The notes below the pieces were generated by a model. It was given only the letters and a program-made list of their open reading frames with translations, had not been told where the DNA came from and made no database searches. From NCBI GenBank assembly GCA_965219495.1, contig OZ244777.1, positions 1,240,001 to 1,304,000 on the forward strand: DNA of 64,000 bases. The letters run 5' to 3'. The position numbers and the translations under genes were made by a program. Source of the stretch: CAZPXZ01 sp965219495. GTDB taxonomy: Bacteria; Pseudomonadota; Alphaproteobacteria; Rhodobacterales; CAZPXZ01. This document shows, piece after piece, positions 54,393-63,892 of the stretch. Every line of letters begins with the position of its first letter. The first letter of the stretch is position 1.

Positions 54393-55710
54393 TTACATCC
54401 TCTCGCCCGGATCCCAGACCTGACCTTTCGACTCGGCGGCGGCGCTTTGTTCGTCCATTCCGTTCAGGAAGTCCTCAATCGAAAGCTCGCCGCCAAGAAC
54501 CCCCTGCAGTCCCTGATAGAGGTACCGAACGACATTTGGAGCCACGGTGTATGAAATGCGTCGACATTGTTATCCTGCATCGCCTGACCGACGCTAATTA
54601 CCTTCTTCACTACGTCCGACACGTCATATTCGTCCCAGGGGATCGGGTCTTTCTGGATCGGGATTGCGAATCCGTCTTTGATCCAGCCGCTCAGCTACCT
54701 GGGATTGGTCACCTACTCGATATAGACCGCAGCTTCGTCCTTGAGCTGGGATCCCTCCCAAACGTAGTAGGCGGAGCCTTAGGACATATGCGTCGCCTGC
54801 GGGAGGTCCGGATAGATCTGCGGGAAATAGAACACGTCGATTGCATCCGCGGGCATGCTTGCTACTACCTCGTGGATAATCCAAGTGCCCGTCCAGAGCG
54901 CCGTCGCCTTGCCGGTATACAACTGCCCCAACGAGTCACCGTAATGCATGCCCAAGAAGCCGGGCGAGAAGCAATCCGCATTTACCACGTCAAGAAATTT
55001 GTCAAGCGCATCTACAAACTCGGGATTGTTCCATTTCTTGCGGCCCTGGAGAACATCCAGTCCCAACTGGCGGCCGCTGGTAAGCGCCGCCAGATCCGTG
55101 AAATTGTTCGCAGCCTGCCGGCCATCCGGTGAATCGCTGAACGCAATCGGATTGTATTCGGCCTCGTTGGCAATCCTGCGCCAGTCGAGAACTTCCTCGA
55201 AATTGGTCGGCGGTTCAATGCCGGGTTCGGCGAAGATTTTCTTGTTGTAATAGAGATACTCGAGATTCTGCTCCCAAGGATATGCGTAGAGTTTGCCCTG
55301 ATACATGTTGCGCTCGATGGCCCATTTGGGAAGCCGACCCCACCAGTCGTACTTGTCGGCATACGGTTTGAGATCCGCAAGATACTCTTCCTTCGCGTAA
55401 GCGGTGATACCTGCTCCAGATGGCCACGAGTAGATTACGTCGGGAGCCTCGCCTGAAGTAAGTGCAAGCTCCACTGCGTTGCGAATCGGCCAGCCGCCAC
55501 CGAAAACGGACCGCGACATGACGATATTTGGGTTTTCTTCCTGATATGATTTGTGGATTTTGTCTACGGCGGGATCGGCACGGTCATCCCATAGTACTCC
55601 CGCTGATCCCAAATACTCAGAATCACCTTGTCATCCTGCGCGTTCGCCGATGCGGCGAAGCCGCCAATCACAAGCGCGATTGCTGCTGAAATACGAAATG
55701 GCTTAGTCAT
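54393..55710 (-). pseudogene. Sugar ABC transporter substrate-binding protein, frameshifts and stops
   Basis: The start ATG ending at 55710 opens a signal peptide (FRISAAIALVIGGFAASANAQ). After a frame change near 55575 a 275-residue stretch of a CUT1 extracellular binding protein follows (GEAPDVIYSWPSGAGITAY, YAYPWEQNLEYLYYNKKIF, ATALWTGTWIIHEVV). An in-frame stop at 54779-54781 interrupts it, two TAG codons come soon after, and a frame change near 54553 precedes the tail ending GQVWDPGERM. It was the first gene of the operon and should have delivered the sugar to the MalF/MalG-type permeases. Confidence 0.85.
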
Positions 55711-55817
55711 CAATTTCTCTTATGACTTGTTTAGTGGACTGCCCGAGTGTGTAGACCTCTTGCCTCTTTTGGAACCTGCAAGTCTTAGTGTCTGAATCAA
55801 AACTTTAACAAGTTCCT

Positions 55818-56123
55818 TTAACCGATTGTTGCACAGGCACTTACCCGCCGTCCGAGGCGTCGCACCAGAACCCGGATGGCGGACCAGAGGACCCGTGCCT
55901 TGGCGCTCTCAATGGTGCGCTCGAAATCCTTCGCCAAGCGTCGGCAGCGGTTCATTCCGGCAAAGCTCCTCTCCACCACCCACCGGCGGGGGAGAACCGC
56001 AAAACCCGTGTTTCCCTTGGGCTTGGAAACAATGATCAGGTCGATATCGAGGCAGCGGTCGCGCATCGCCTGCTCCAATTTGGTGCCGCTATAGCCCCCG
56101 CACGACTTGGCCAGTGAGTGCAA
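55818..56123 (-). pseudogene. IS5-family transposase, C-terminal fragment
   Basis: The 101-residue frame ends like IS5-family (ISL2/IS1031-type) transposases: KGNTGFAVLPRRWVVERSFAGMNRCRRLAKDFE and IRVLVRRLGRR, with the catalytic Glu in VVERSF. The N-terminal two thirds are missing; the frame stops where the IS630-like sequence begins, about 56124-56130. The fragment lies directly upstream of the sugar operon. Confidence 0.75.
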
Positions 56124-56129
56124 GAGCGC

Positions 56130-57025
56130 CCCTCAGGCGCGTCGCCTGCGGGCGATTGCGCTGGTTCGGCTGGCCGCGCAGCTAGGTTGGCCGCGCGCTG
56201 GGGACGGCGGCGCAGCGGGCGGCGGTGTCGTCGTGGGTCGACGACGCCCAGGACCTCGAAACCGACGGCGTAAGCCGCTGGCGCCTGGCGGACATCCGCG
56301 ACAAGGTGCTGGCGCATTTCCACGTTCGTTTCTGCCTAGAATCGATCCGCCGCCTGTTGCGCTCTCTCGGCTTTTCGCATGTTTCGCCGCGTCCCGTTCA
56401 CCCTTTGGCGGAAGCCGCCAAGCAGGCGGCTTTTCGCCGTGATTTCCGTAGGTTGGCGCTGGACGCGGCGCCCGAGGGAACCGATCCGGAGGGCATCGAA
56501 ATCTGGTTTCAGGATGAAGCGCGGGCCGGGCAGAAGGGCATGCTGTCGCGGGTCTGGGCGCGCAAGGGAAGTCGCCCGCGCGTAGTCCGGGATCACCGGT
56601 ACGGCTACGCCGTCCTGTTCGCCGCCGCCCGCCCTGCGGACCCGGTGGCGGTGGGCCATGTTTGCGACCGCGCCAATGCCGATGAGATGAACCGCCATTT
56701 CGCCGACATCACGGCCGCGGTCCCGCCCGGACGCCATGCCGTGCTCGTACTCGACGGAGCCGGATGGCATCGCGCGAAGCGCCCGGAGGTCCCCGCCAAC
56801 ATTTCCTTGTTGCGGCTGCCGCCCTACAGCCCGGAGCTCAATCCCATGGAAAACGTCTTCGCCTTCCTGAAAGGCACCTTCCTCGCCAACCGGGTATTCG
56901 CAACCGTCGAAGAGGTGCGGGACGGCATCGCCGGCGCCTGTCCGAGCTTCCGCTCGGACCCCGAGAGAATCGCATCCATCACGACGCGAGAATGGGCAAT
57001 CTGCTCCGGCGAAACCCCCTCATGA
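56130..57025 (+). pseudogene. IS630-family transposase with damaged N-terminus
   Basis: From 56225 the frame gives the catalytic part of an IS630 transposase: IEIWFQDEARAGQKGML with the first Asp, HAVLVLDGAGWHRAK with the second, and LPPYSPELNPMENVFAFLK with the Glu. Before it, in another frame (56130 onward), the typical start ARRLRAIALV is visible, but most of the helix-turn-helix is missing. The deletion and frame change make the gene non-functional although the DDE core looks whole. It abuts the IS5 fragment, so one probably inserted into the other. Confidence 0.75.
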
Positions 57026-57093
57026 GCCGCTCGAACAGGTCAAGACTTAGTAGAAATGGCATAAGTCCGAATTCCGACCATGGCCTAGGCAAC

Positions 57094-57480
57094 CGTCCAT
57101 CGCGGACATAGCAGTCGCAGCCAACGTCTGTATCCCGACGGTAGACCGCCTGATCAACCGACGCTAACACGTACACGAGGACGCCGCAGAGCGAGTTTGG
57201 CTGGCTGCGGAGGAAATCGGATATTGCGGCGCGTGGCTGATCGAAGGTCGACTGCCAAAATCCCGTCCCGGACGAACCTTGATGTCTCTCCTTCAAGAAG
57301 GGGACAGCATTCTTACCAGTCTTTGGGCAAGCATCTCGCCAGGGCGGCCCGGCATAGCGGCCGGATAGGCGGCGCATCGATTGTCGAGCAAATGGAGGAG
57401 ATGATTCCCTTTGAAGTCGCCCGAACATTGCGCGCTGGAGGCTTGCTGGCGATTCATGTCGCCAACGACGTATTTCGGGT
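57094..57480 (+). pseudogene. LacI family transcriptional regulator, broken
   Basis: The frame from 57094 is a LacI-type helix-turn-helix: PSIADIAVAANVCIPTVDRLINRR, where an in-frame TAA at 57166 follows immediately, and then HVHEDAAERVWLAAEEIGY in the same frame. In intact proteins these are continuous. Further on, in a different frame, MEEMIPFEVARTLRA resembles the start of an effector domain, and then similarity fades. The regulator is therefore dead. Its position, between the sugar operon and a MocD-like gene and divergent from the operon, suggests it once controlled sugar uptake. The stretch from about 57480 to 57663 is open in one frame up to an ATGA overlap with the desaturase gene but is unrecognised. 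Confidence 0.6.
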
Positions 57481-57663
57481 TCCCCGAATTGCAGAACGGA
57501 TCGTATTACCGGAGAATGGCGGAAGAGTCGCGCACCGATTGAAGGAAGACGTTTCCGCCGAAAGGCTTGCACTGATCTTTGGGGACGGCGGACACGGCGT
57601 CGATACCGCCCGTACAGTGATGGCCCATAAAGTGAACCAGTGCCCGGAGGACGATACGCAAGA

Positions 57664-58761
57664 ATGATCGGAATGCGAAAGGCCCGGCGAGACTACAGCT
57701 TGCTTGGCCCCGACGGACAACGGGCTATCGAACGGGGATTGGCGGCAGCCGAGTGGTATCACTCCGACCTGCCCCGCAACGAAATGAAGGCCATCATGAA
57801 GCGCTCGGACCAGCCGGCAATTCGTGACACCTTGCTTTGGTTGGGCTTGCTGGTCCTTTTCGCGGGCATCGGAATCTGGCTCTGGCCCTCCTACTGGTCG
57901 ACGCCATTCTGGCTCGCCTACGGCGTGCTCTACGGTTCCGCGGGAGACTCGCGATGGCATGAATGTGGCCACCGCACAGCCTTCCGGACACAGTGGATGA
58001 ACGACGCCGTGTACCAGATCGCCAGTTTCATGATGATTCGCAACCCGGTTCGATGGCGCTGGAGCCACACCCGCCATCACACCGACACGATCATCGTGGG
58101 GCGCGACCCGGAGATCGTGGCCATGCGTCCTCCCGCCGTGCTGCGAATTTTCCTCAACTTCTTTGGAATCGTCGACACCTGGCACGGTCTGAGCAATATG
58201 CTGCGGAATGCCTGTGGAATTCTTGACGCCGAAGAAGCGACGTTCATTCCCGAGTCGGAGCAACCCAAGGCGTTCCTAGCGGCGCGAATCTGGACCGTGA
58301 CTTATGCCGCGACCATTGCGTTGGCACTCTACATGCAGTCCGTCTTGCCTCTGATGGTGATCGGCTTGCCGCGCCTTTACGGCGCCTGGCATCACGTTTT
58401 GTGCGGCGTTCTCCAGCATGCGGGACTTGCGGAGGACGTGCTTGATCATCGTCTCAATAGCCGAACCCTGTACATGAACCCCATCAGCCGGTTCGTCTAT
58501 TGGAACATGAACTACCATGTCGAGCATCACATGTTTCCGATGGTTCCGTACCACGCGCTTCCTCGGTTGCACGCGCGCATTGGTCATGACCTGCCGGCTC
58601 CAACCCAGGGGTTCCTGGAGGCCTACCGGGAAGTCTGGCCCGCTTTGAACCGACAGATCCGCTACGAGAACTGGTTTGTACGAAAAGAGTTGCCGCCTAC
58701 CGCAAAACCATATCGGCCCGAATTCCACGCACTCGTTGAACCGCAAATGACCTCCGCGTGA
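57664..58761 (+). CDS. Fatty acid desaturase family membrane protein, MocD-like
   Basis: The ~365-residue protein has the three His boxes of membrane di-iron desaturases/hydroxylases: HECGHRT, SHTRHH and NYHVEHH, and about four hydrophobic helices. It resembles MocD, the rhizopine-catabolism oxygenase, more than lipid desaturases, which is inference from the box spacing and neighbouring LacI-type remnant. The ATG at 57664 overlaps the stop of an unrecognised upstream frame as ATGA. The 127 bases after it hold no gene. Confidence 0.85.
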   Translation: MIGMRKARRDYSLLGPDGQRAIERGLAAAEWYHSDLPRNEMKAIMKRSDQPAIRDTLLWLGLLVLFAGIGIWLWPSYWSTPFWLAYGVLYGSAGDSRWHECGHRTAFRTQWMNDAVYQIASFMMIRNPVRWRWSHTRHHTDTIIVGRDPEIVAMRPPAVLRIFLNFFGIVDTWHGLSNMLRNACGILDAEEATFIPESEQPKAFLAARIWTVTYAATIALALYMQSVLPLMVIGLPRLYGAWHHVLCGVLQHAGLAEDVLDHRLNSRTLYMNPISRFVYWNMNYHVEHHMFPMVPYHALPRLHARIGHDLPAPTQGFLEAYREVWPALNRQIRYENWFVRKELPPTAKPYRPEFHALVEPQMTSA

Positions 58762-58888
58762 CAGAAGCGGATTTCGTCCAGGAACCGGTCGAGGGAATGG
58801 ACCGGTCCGGGCCATCGTTTGGTTTGCCTGCGAGGCGAACGCGTTGGCAGCCGTCACCGGCCGGGCCCGCACCTGCTACCCAAGCAGG

Positions 58889-59335
58889 CTACCAGCGCGT
58901 ATAGGGGGCCATGCCCTGACGAGCGAGCCAGTCGGCCCTTTCGTTGTCGACGTGTCCGGAATGTCCGGCCACCCAACGCCATTGCACGCGTCGTTTCGCC
59001 GTCTCCCGGTCGAGCAACTTCCATAGATCGACGTTTTTTACCGGTGTGCGGGAGCTCGTACGCCAACCGCTGCGTTTCCAGTTTGCCAGCCAGCTCGTGA
59101 TCCCGCCCCGCACATATTTCGAATCGGTCCAGACCGTCACGGTCGCGCCTTCAGGAAGGGACGCCAGTCCGCGAATCGCAGCGACCAGTTCCATGCGGTT
59201 GTTCGTGGTCGCCGGCTCCCCCCCATTGATCTCCCGGCGCCCGTCGCCGGCCGGGCCGGAAATGATGGCAGCCCACCCACCCGGTCCGGGATTCCCGCTG
59301 CAGGCGCCATCCGTAAAGACTGTGTATTGAGTCAT
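58889..59335 (-). CDS. rnhA: Ribonuclease HI
   Basis: RNase HI cuts the RNA strand of RNA-DNA hybrids. The 148-residue protein has all catalytic motifs: FTDGACSGNPGPGGWA (Asp), NRMELVAAI (Glu), WTDSKYVRGG (Asp) and GHSGHVDNERADWLA (His and Asp). The start at 59335 gives the usual length. It diverges from the SRP RNA-dnaX unit. Confidence 0.95.
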   Translation of the reverse strand: MTQYTVFTDGACSGNPGPGGWAAIISGPAGDGRREINGGEPATTNNRMELVAAIRGLASLPEGATVTVWTDSKYVRGGITSWLANWKRSGWRTSSRTPVKNVDLWKLLDRETAKRRVQWRWVAGHSGHVDNERADWLARQGMAPYTRW

Positions 59336-59605
59336 GAAAGCTGCTCGCGGTCAATATGCAAGAAACGGCGACTGCAACTCTTGGCCGGATATCGTGCCAT
59401 TTTCAACCGACCCTTCGCCCGCCCCAGCTTCGCCGACAGCCTGTTCCCCGATACACGTGAACTCTTGCGCACATTCTCAGTTTCGGGTGGCTGTACAAGA
59501 CGATCTCTCGTCTTCCGCATCAACTACCACAACCGGAAAACCCAGCCAACTGCCGACTACTCGCAGACATTCTTGCCGCCCTGCCCTGCACCCGGTATAC
59601 CGGTT

Positions 59606-59700
59606 GCCGGGGGGCTGGAGCGGACGGACACCTCGCCAACCCGGTCAGGTCCGGAAGGAAGCAGCCGTAACGAGTTCATGTCCGGGTCGCACGCCAGCCT
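59606..59700 (+). ncRNA. ffs: Signal recognition particle 4.5S RNA
   Basis: The universal SRP core CAGGTCCGGAAGGAAGCAGCC is at 59643-59663, identical to the apical loop region that binds Ffh in E. coli. The ends pair over ten bases (59606-59615 with 59691-59700, including two G-U pairs), closing a single long hairpin of about 95 nucleotides without an Alu domain, as in most Gram-negative bacteria. The RNA lies 35 bases before the dnaX start, an arrangement common in alphaproteobacteria. It also rules out the longer open frame for dnaX. Confidence 0.93.
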
Positions 59701-59734
59701 CTCACAGAAACTTGCCCTCGGTGCCCGCCTTTCA

Positions 59735-61393
59735 ATGACCGACGATCTCACTCTCGATTTGGGCGACGAAAGCGCGGGGGCGTATCAGGTTCTCGCGCGC
59801 AGATACCGGCCGCAGGATTTTGATTCGCTCATCGGCCAAGAAGCCATGGTGCGAACGCTTCGAAACGCGTTTCAGACCGACCGAATTGCGCACGCTTTCA
59901 TTCTCTCGGGAATTCGCGGTGTGGGCAAAACTACAACCGCGCGCATCATCGCAAGGTGCCTGAATTGCGTAGGACCGGACGGAGCCGGCGGTCCCACCGT
60001 AACACCATGTGGAACCTGTGAGGCCTGCCGGGGCATCTCTGAATCGCGCTTCGTCGATGTGATCGAGATTGATGCTGCTTCCCATACCCAGGTCGATAAA
60101 ACCCGTGAGATGATCGAAAGTGCCCGGCATCGCCCGAACTGGGGCAGATATAAGGTGTACATCATCGACGAAGCCCACATGCTCACAAATCAGTCTTTCA
60201 ATGCCCTCCTGAAAATACTTGAAGAGCCGCCGCCCCATGTAAAGTTCGTGCTTGCCACCACAGAGATTCGCAAAGTGCCCCTGACGGTGCTCTCCCGCTG
60301 CCAGAGGTTTGACTTGCGAAGGGTGGAAAGCCACACGCTCACGGAGCATCTTGAATCGGTCGCCTCCGACGAAGGGATCAAGGTCGAAGCCGATGCCGTT
60401 GCCCTGATGGTCCGAGCGGCGGAAGGTTCGATTCGAGACGGACTTTCGCTCCTCGACCAAGCCATCGCGCATGGCGGGGAACACGTCACCGCTACGAACT
60501 GCCGGGAAATGCTTGGTCTCGCCGATGGTGGACGCGTACTGGACCTTTTTGAGCAAATTTGCAGAGGCCGCACAGCCGAGGCTCTCAGCGAATTCGACAG
60601 CCAGTACTCCGGCGGCGCGGACCCCGCAGCCGTGCTCGGTGCTTTGGCCGAAACCTGCCACGGTATTTCGATATTGCGGGTCGCTCCCGGCATGGCGAGA
60701 AATCCCGTAATGACGCCGGACGAGGCGGCAAGAGGCAAGAAGCTCGCTGAATCCCTTACGCCGTCCGTACTGGTCCGCTTTTGGCAGATTCTGGAACGTT
60801 CTCTCGACGAGATGCGCCGCTCCGGCAGCCCGCGCTTGACGGCCGACATGGCAATTATCCGATTGACGCACGCTTCCACCCTCCCCACTCCCGACAAGCT
60901 CGTGCAAGAGCTGTCTGGCAAAGAGGAAGTTCCGCGATCGCCAAGTTCTCCCGGCGGGAACGCGACTCCCGCCCCGAAAACACCGGAAACGCAAGAACAA
61001 CTGTCACCGGTGACTACAGAAGTACAGGCGGTCGAAGATATCGCGGCGCTCGCACGCCAGAACGGAGAACTCCTTCTCCTTCATGAAATCGAGCATAATC
61101 TTCGCGCGGTAGAGGTTTCGGAAGGCAACCTGGTCTTCGTTCCAGGAGAGGAAGCGGCGCCCTCCCTCGCCAAGGATCTCGTGCATCAGTTACAGATTTG
61201 GACGGGCCGAAATTGGAATGTTCGCATTGCAAGAGACGGTGGCGGAGAGACAATTCACGAACGCAGAATGACGGTTTCTGAATCGCTCCACGATCAGGTG
61301 ATGAACCATCCTGAAGTACAGGCCGTGCTCAAAGCCCTTCCGGAGGCAAGGATCACCGGTTTTTCGGCGCACGACAATTTGCAAACGATTTAG
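59735..61393 (+). CDS. dnaX: DNA polymerase III subunit gamma/tau
   Basis: DnaX is the clamp-loader motor of the replicase. The ~552-residue protein starts YQVLARRYRPQDFDSLIGQE, with Walker A SGIRGVGKTTTAR, a zinc module (CLNCVG...CGTCEAC), Walker B YIIDEAHMLT and sensor 1 FVLATTEIRKVP. The C-terminal tau part is short and rich in Pro and Thr around residue 400-430. The frame is open back to 59327, but that would overlap the SRP RNA; ATG 59735 begins the conserved sequence. No slippery A-rich frameshift site typical of E. coli gamma production is seen. Confidence 0.94.
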   Translation: MTDDLTLDLGDESAGAYQVLARRYRPQDFDSLIGQEAMVRTLRNAFQTDRIAHAFILSGIRGVGKTTTARIIARCLNCVGPDGAGGPTVTPCGTCEACRGISESRFVDVIEIDAASHTQVDKTREMIESARHRPNWGRYKVYIIDEAHMLTNQSFNALLKILEEPPPHVKFVLATTEIRKVPLTVLSRCQRFDLRRVESHTLTEHLESVASDEGIKVEADAVALMVRAAEGSIRDGLSLLDQAIAHGGEHVTATNCREMLGLADGGRVLDLFEQICRGRTAEALSEFDSQYSGGADPAAVLGALAETCHGISILRVAPGMARNPVMTPDEAARGKKLAESLTPSVLVRFWQILERSLDEMRRSGSPRLTADMAIIRLTHASTLPTPDKLVQELSGKEEVPRSPSSPGGNATPAPKTPETQEQLSPVTTEVQAVEDIAALARQNGELLLLHEIEHNLRAVEVSEGNLVFVPGEEAAPSLAKDLVHQLQIWTGRNWNVRIARDGGGETIHERRMTVSESLHDQVMNHPEVQAVLKALPEARITGFSAHDNLQTI

Positions 61394-61409
61394 TCCGTTT
61401 GGAGGCAAC

Positions 61410-61745
61410 ATGTTGAAAGGACTCTCGGACCTTGGCGACCTGTTCAAGCAGGCGCAGGAAGCGCAATCCAAACTCACCAAGGTGCAGGAAAACCTGGCAT
61501 CGATGGAGGTTCACGGCGCATCCGGTGGCGGTATGATCCGCATTACCGCCGACGCAACAGGCCGCATTAAGCAGGTCTTCTTTGACCGCCAGCTCTTGTC
61601 CGAGGAAACCGGCATGATCGAAGATCTGATCGCGGCGGCCGTGAACGACGCGCTGGTCAAGGCGCGGGAACGCGCCCAACAGGAAATGGCGGAGGTGGCG
61701 AGTGGTTTGCCCATTCCGCCGGGATTGATCAATACAATTCGATGA
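61410..61745 (+). CDS. ybaB: YbaB/EbfC family nucleoid-associated protein
   Basis: The 111-residue DNA-binding protein has the family pattern: an N-terminal helix (LGDLFKQAQEAQSKLTKVQENLA), ASGGGMIRITADATGRIKQVFFD and EDLIAAAVNDALVKARERAQQEM. It lies between dnaX and recR, the classical order, and overlaps recR by 4 bases (ATGA), so the two are co-translated. Confidence 0.94.
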   Translation: MLKGLSDLGDLFKQAQEAQSKLTKVQENLASMEVHGASGGGMIRITADATGRIKQVFFDRQLLSEETGMIEDLIAAAVNDALVKARERAQQEMAEVASGLPIPPGLINTIR

Positions 61746-62380
61746 GCCAAGACGCGAGTTCGCGGACCGCAGAACCAGCGGCGGCGCTACGCCCCGAAGA
61801 CAGCATTGAACGCCTCCATGCGCTTCTGGCCCGGCTCCCGGGACTTGGGCCGCGTTCGGCGAGGCGCGCGGTCTTGCACCTGCTCCAAAACAAGCCGGGA
61901 CTCTTGCAGCCACTCGCCGACGCCATGGCACGCGCGGCGGAAACCGTACGGCGATGCGACAACTGCGCAAACTACACTTTCGAACAATTCTGCCAGATTT
62001 GCATGAATCCAGAGCGTACACCGGAGAAAATCTGCGTCGTCGAAAGCGTCGCCGACCTTTGGGCGATGGAACGGTCCGGGGCGTTTCGGGGTCGATATCA
62101 TGTGCTGGACGGTACGCTGACCGCAATCGGCAATGTCCAACCCGAGGATCTCCGGATTCCCGAACTCGTCGCTCGGGCCAAGAAGGAAGCCACGGAAGTG
62201 ATTCTTGCGCTGAACGCAACGTTCGACGGGCAAACAACCGCCCACTACATTGCGGAATGCCTAACGGGTGGAAACGTGCGGGTCACCCGCATCGGATACG
62301 GCGTGCCGGTCGGGGGCGAACTCGATTATCTCGACCCCGATACCATAACCGCGGCTTTTCGGTCCAGACTCGACACCTGA
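61742..62380 (+). CDS. recR: Recombination mediator RecR
   Basis: RecR works with RecO (and RecF) to load RecA at single-strand gaps. The 212-residue protein has the helix-hairpin-helix LARLPGLGPRSARRAVLHLL, the C4 zinc finger CDNCANYTFEQFCQIC, and a Toprim domain starting CVVESVADLWAMER. It converges on mmsA 12 bases downstream. Confidence 0.95.
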   Translation: MSQDASSRTAEPAAALRPEDSIERLHALLARLPGLGPRSARRAVLHLLQNKPGLLQPLADAMARAAETVRRCDNCANYTFEQFCQICMNPERTPEKICVVESVADLWAMERSGAFRGRYHVLDGTLTAIGNVQPEDLRIPELVARAKKEATEVILALNATFDGQTTAHYIAECLTGGNVRVTRIGYGVPVGGELDYLDPDTITAAFRSRLDT

Positions 62381-62392
62381 TCCGCATTCCGC

Positions 62393-63892
62393 CTAGTTCA
62401 TGACCGGAATCTGGAATTCTGCTCCCTCTCGAATTCCGGTTGGCCAACGAGACGTCACCGTCTTGGTGCGGGTCCAAAACCGGATCGAGTCCGGTCCGTG
62501 CTGGTTCAGATCGCCAAACACGGACGCCTTCCACCCGCCAAAGGTGTAGTAGGCGAGCGGAACGGGAATGGGTACGTTGACGCCAACCATTCCGATATTG
62601 ATTCGAGCGGCGAAATCACGCGCGGTATCGCCGTCCCGTGTGAAAATCGCCACCCCGTTTCCAAATTCGTTGTCCATCGGCAGGGACAGCGCCTCATCGT
62701 AGGAATTCGCCCGGACCACGCTCAACACTGGCCCGAAGATTTCGGTCTTGTAGATGTCCATGTCCCGCGTTACCCGGTCGAACAGGCAACCGCCCATGAA
62801 AAACCCGTCCTCGTAGCCCTGCATGCGGAATTCCCGTCCGTCGACAACAAGCTCCGCCCCCTCCTCAATTCCTCGGTTTACCAATCCTCGGACACGAGTC
62901 AACGCCTCGCGCGTCACCAACGGTCCAAAGTCGACGTCATCATCGGCCGAGTAGGGTCCGATTTTCAGGCTTTCGACGCGAGGCGCGAGCTTGGAGACTA
63001 GCATATTTGCAGTTTCCTCTCCGACCGGCACTGCTACGGAAATCGCCATGCAGCGCTCGCCGGCCGATCCGTAGCCGGAACCGATCAAGGCGTCGACGGC
63101 CTGATCCATGTCGGCGTCCGGCATCACGACCATGTGGTTTTTTGCGCCCCCGAAACACTGCGCGCGCTTCCCGGTGCCCGTTGCGGTTCCATACACATGG
63201 CGGGCGATCGGAGTAGACCCGACAAAAGCAACAGCGCCAACATCCGGATCGGTGCAAAGCGAATCGACCGCCTCCTTGTCCCCGTGAACGACGTTCAAGA
63301 CCCCCGGCGGCAATCCTGCTTCGATCATCAGCTCCGCCAGTCGAACCGGCACGGAGGGATCTCGTTCAGAGGGCTTCAGTATGAAGGAATTCCCGCATGC
63401 GATTGCGGGCGCGAACATCCACATCGGTATCATCGCGGGAAAGTTGAACGGTGTGATTCCGACACCCACTCCAACCGGTTGCCGCATCGCATACATGTCG
63501 ATTCCGGTACCTGCATTCCAAGTGTATTCGCCCTTGGTCAACTCCGGTGCACCACAGACGTATTCGCACACCTCCACGCCGCGCTGAATATCCCCCTTGG
63601 CGTCAGGGATGGTCTTGCCGTGCTCTCTGGCGAGCAGTTCCGCAAGTTCTTGCCGATGCTGATCCATCAGATCGATGAACCGCATGAAAACGCGCGCGCG
63701 CCGCTGGGGATTGGTCGCTCCCCATCCGGGTTGCGCATCCTTTGCGGATTCTACTGCCGCCCGAACTTCCGCCCTGTTTGCGAGCGGTACGGAACTCTCT
63801 ACTTCTCCCGTCGCCGGATTGTACACGTCGCCCATTCGCCCGCTCGTTCCCGCGACTCGCTTGCCGCCAATGAAATGGCTGATCACGTTCAT
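62393..63892 (-). CDS. mmsA: CoA-acylating methylmalonate-semialdehyde dehydrogenase
   Basis: MmsA oxidises methylmalonate semialdehyde (or malonate semialdehyde) to propionyl-CoA (acetyl-CoA), in valine and inositol degradation. The 499-residue aldehyde dehydrogenase has GITPFNFPAMIPMWM, KPSERDPSVPVRLAEL, VGSTPIARHVY and the catalytic Cys in SAGERCMAISV. The ATG ending at 63892 follows AAGGGG and starts the family sequence; the frame is open to 63967. Its 5' side is at the window end, so an operon partner may lie outside. Confidence 0.93.
   Translation of the reverse strand: MNVISHFIGGKRVAGTSGRMGDVYNPATGEVESSVPLANRAEVRAAVESAKDAQPGWGATNPQRRARVFMRFIDLMDQHRQELAELLAREHGKTIPDAKGDIQRGVEVCEYVCGAPELTKGEYTWNAGTGIDMYAMRQPVGVGVGITPFNFPAMIPMWMFAPAIACGNSFILKPSERDPSVPVRLAELMIEAGLPPGVLNVVHGDKEAVDSLCTDPDVGAVAFVGSTPIARHVYGTATGTGKRAQCFGGAKNHMVVMPDADMDQAVDALIGSGYGSAGERCMAISVAVPVGEETANMLVSKLAPRVESLKIGPYSADDDVDFGPLVTREALTRVRGLVNRGIEEGAELVVDGREFRMQGYEDGFFMGGCLFDRVTRDMDIYKTEIFGPVLSVVRANSYDEALSLPMDNEFGNGVAIFTRDGDTARDFAARINIGMVGVNVPIPVPLAYYTFGGWKASVFGDLNQHGPDSIRFWTRTKTVTSRWPTGIREGAEFQIPVMN

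Noticed and set aside
38526..55710. Sequencing error as the cause of all frameshifts
   Set aside because: Nonsense substitutions, a 7-base duplication and three insertions with target duplications cannot be read errors, and flanking regions have long clean genes. A few single-base indels in homopolymers could still be errors.
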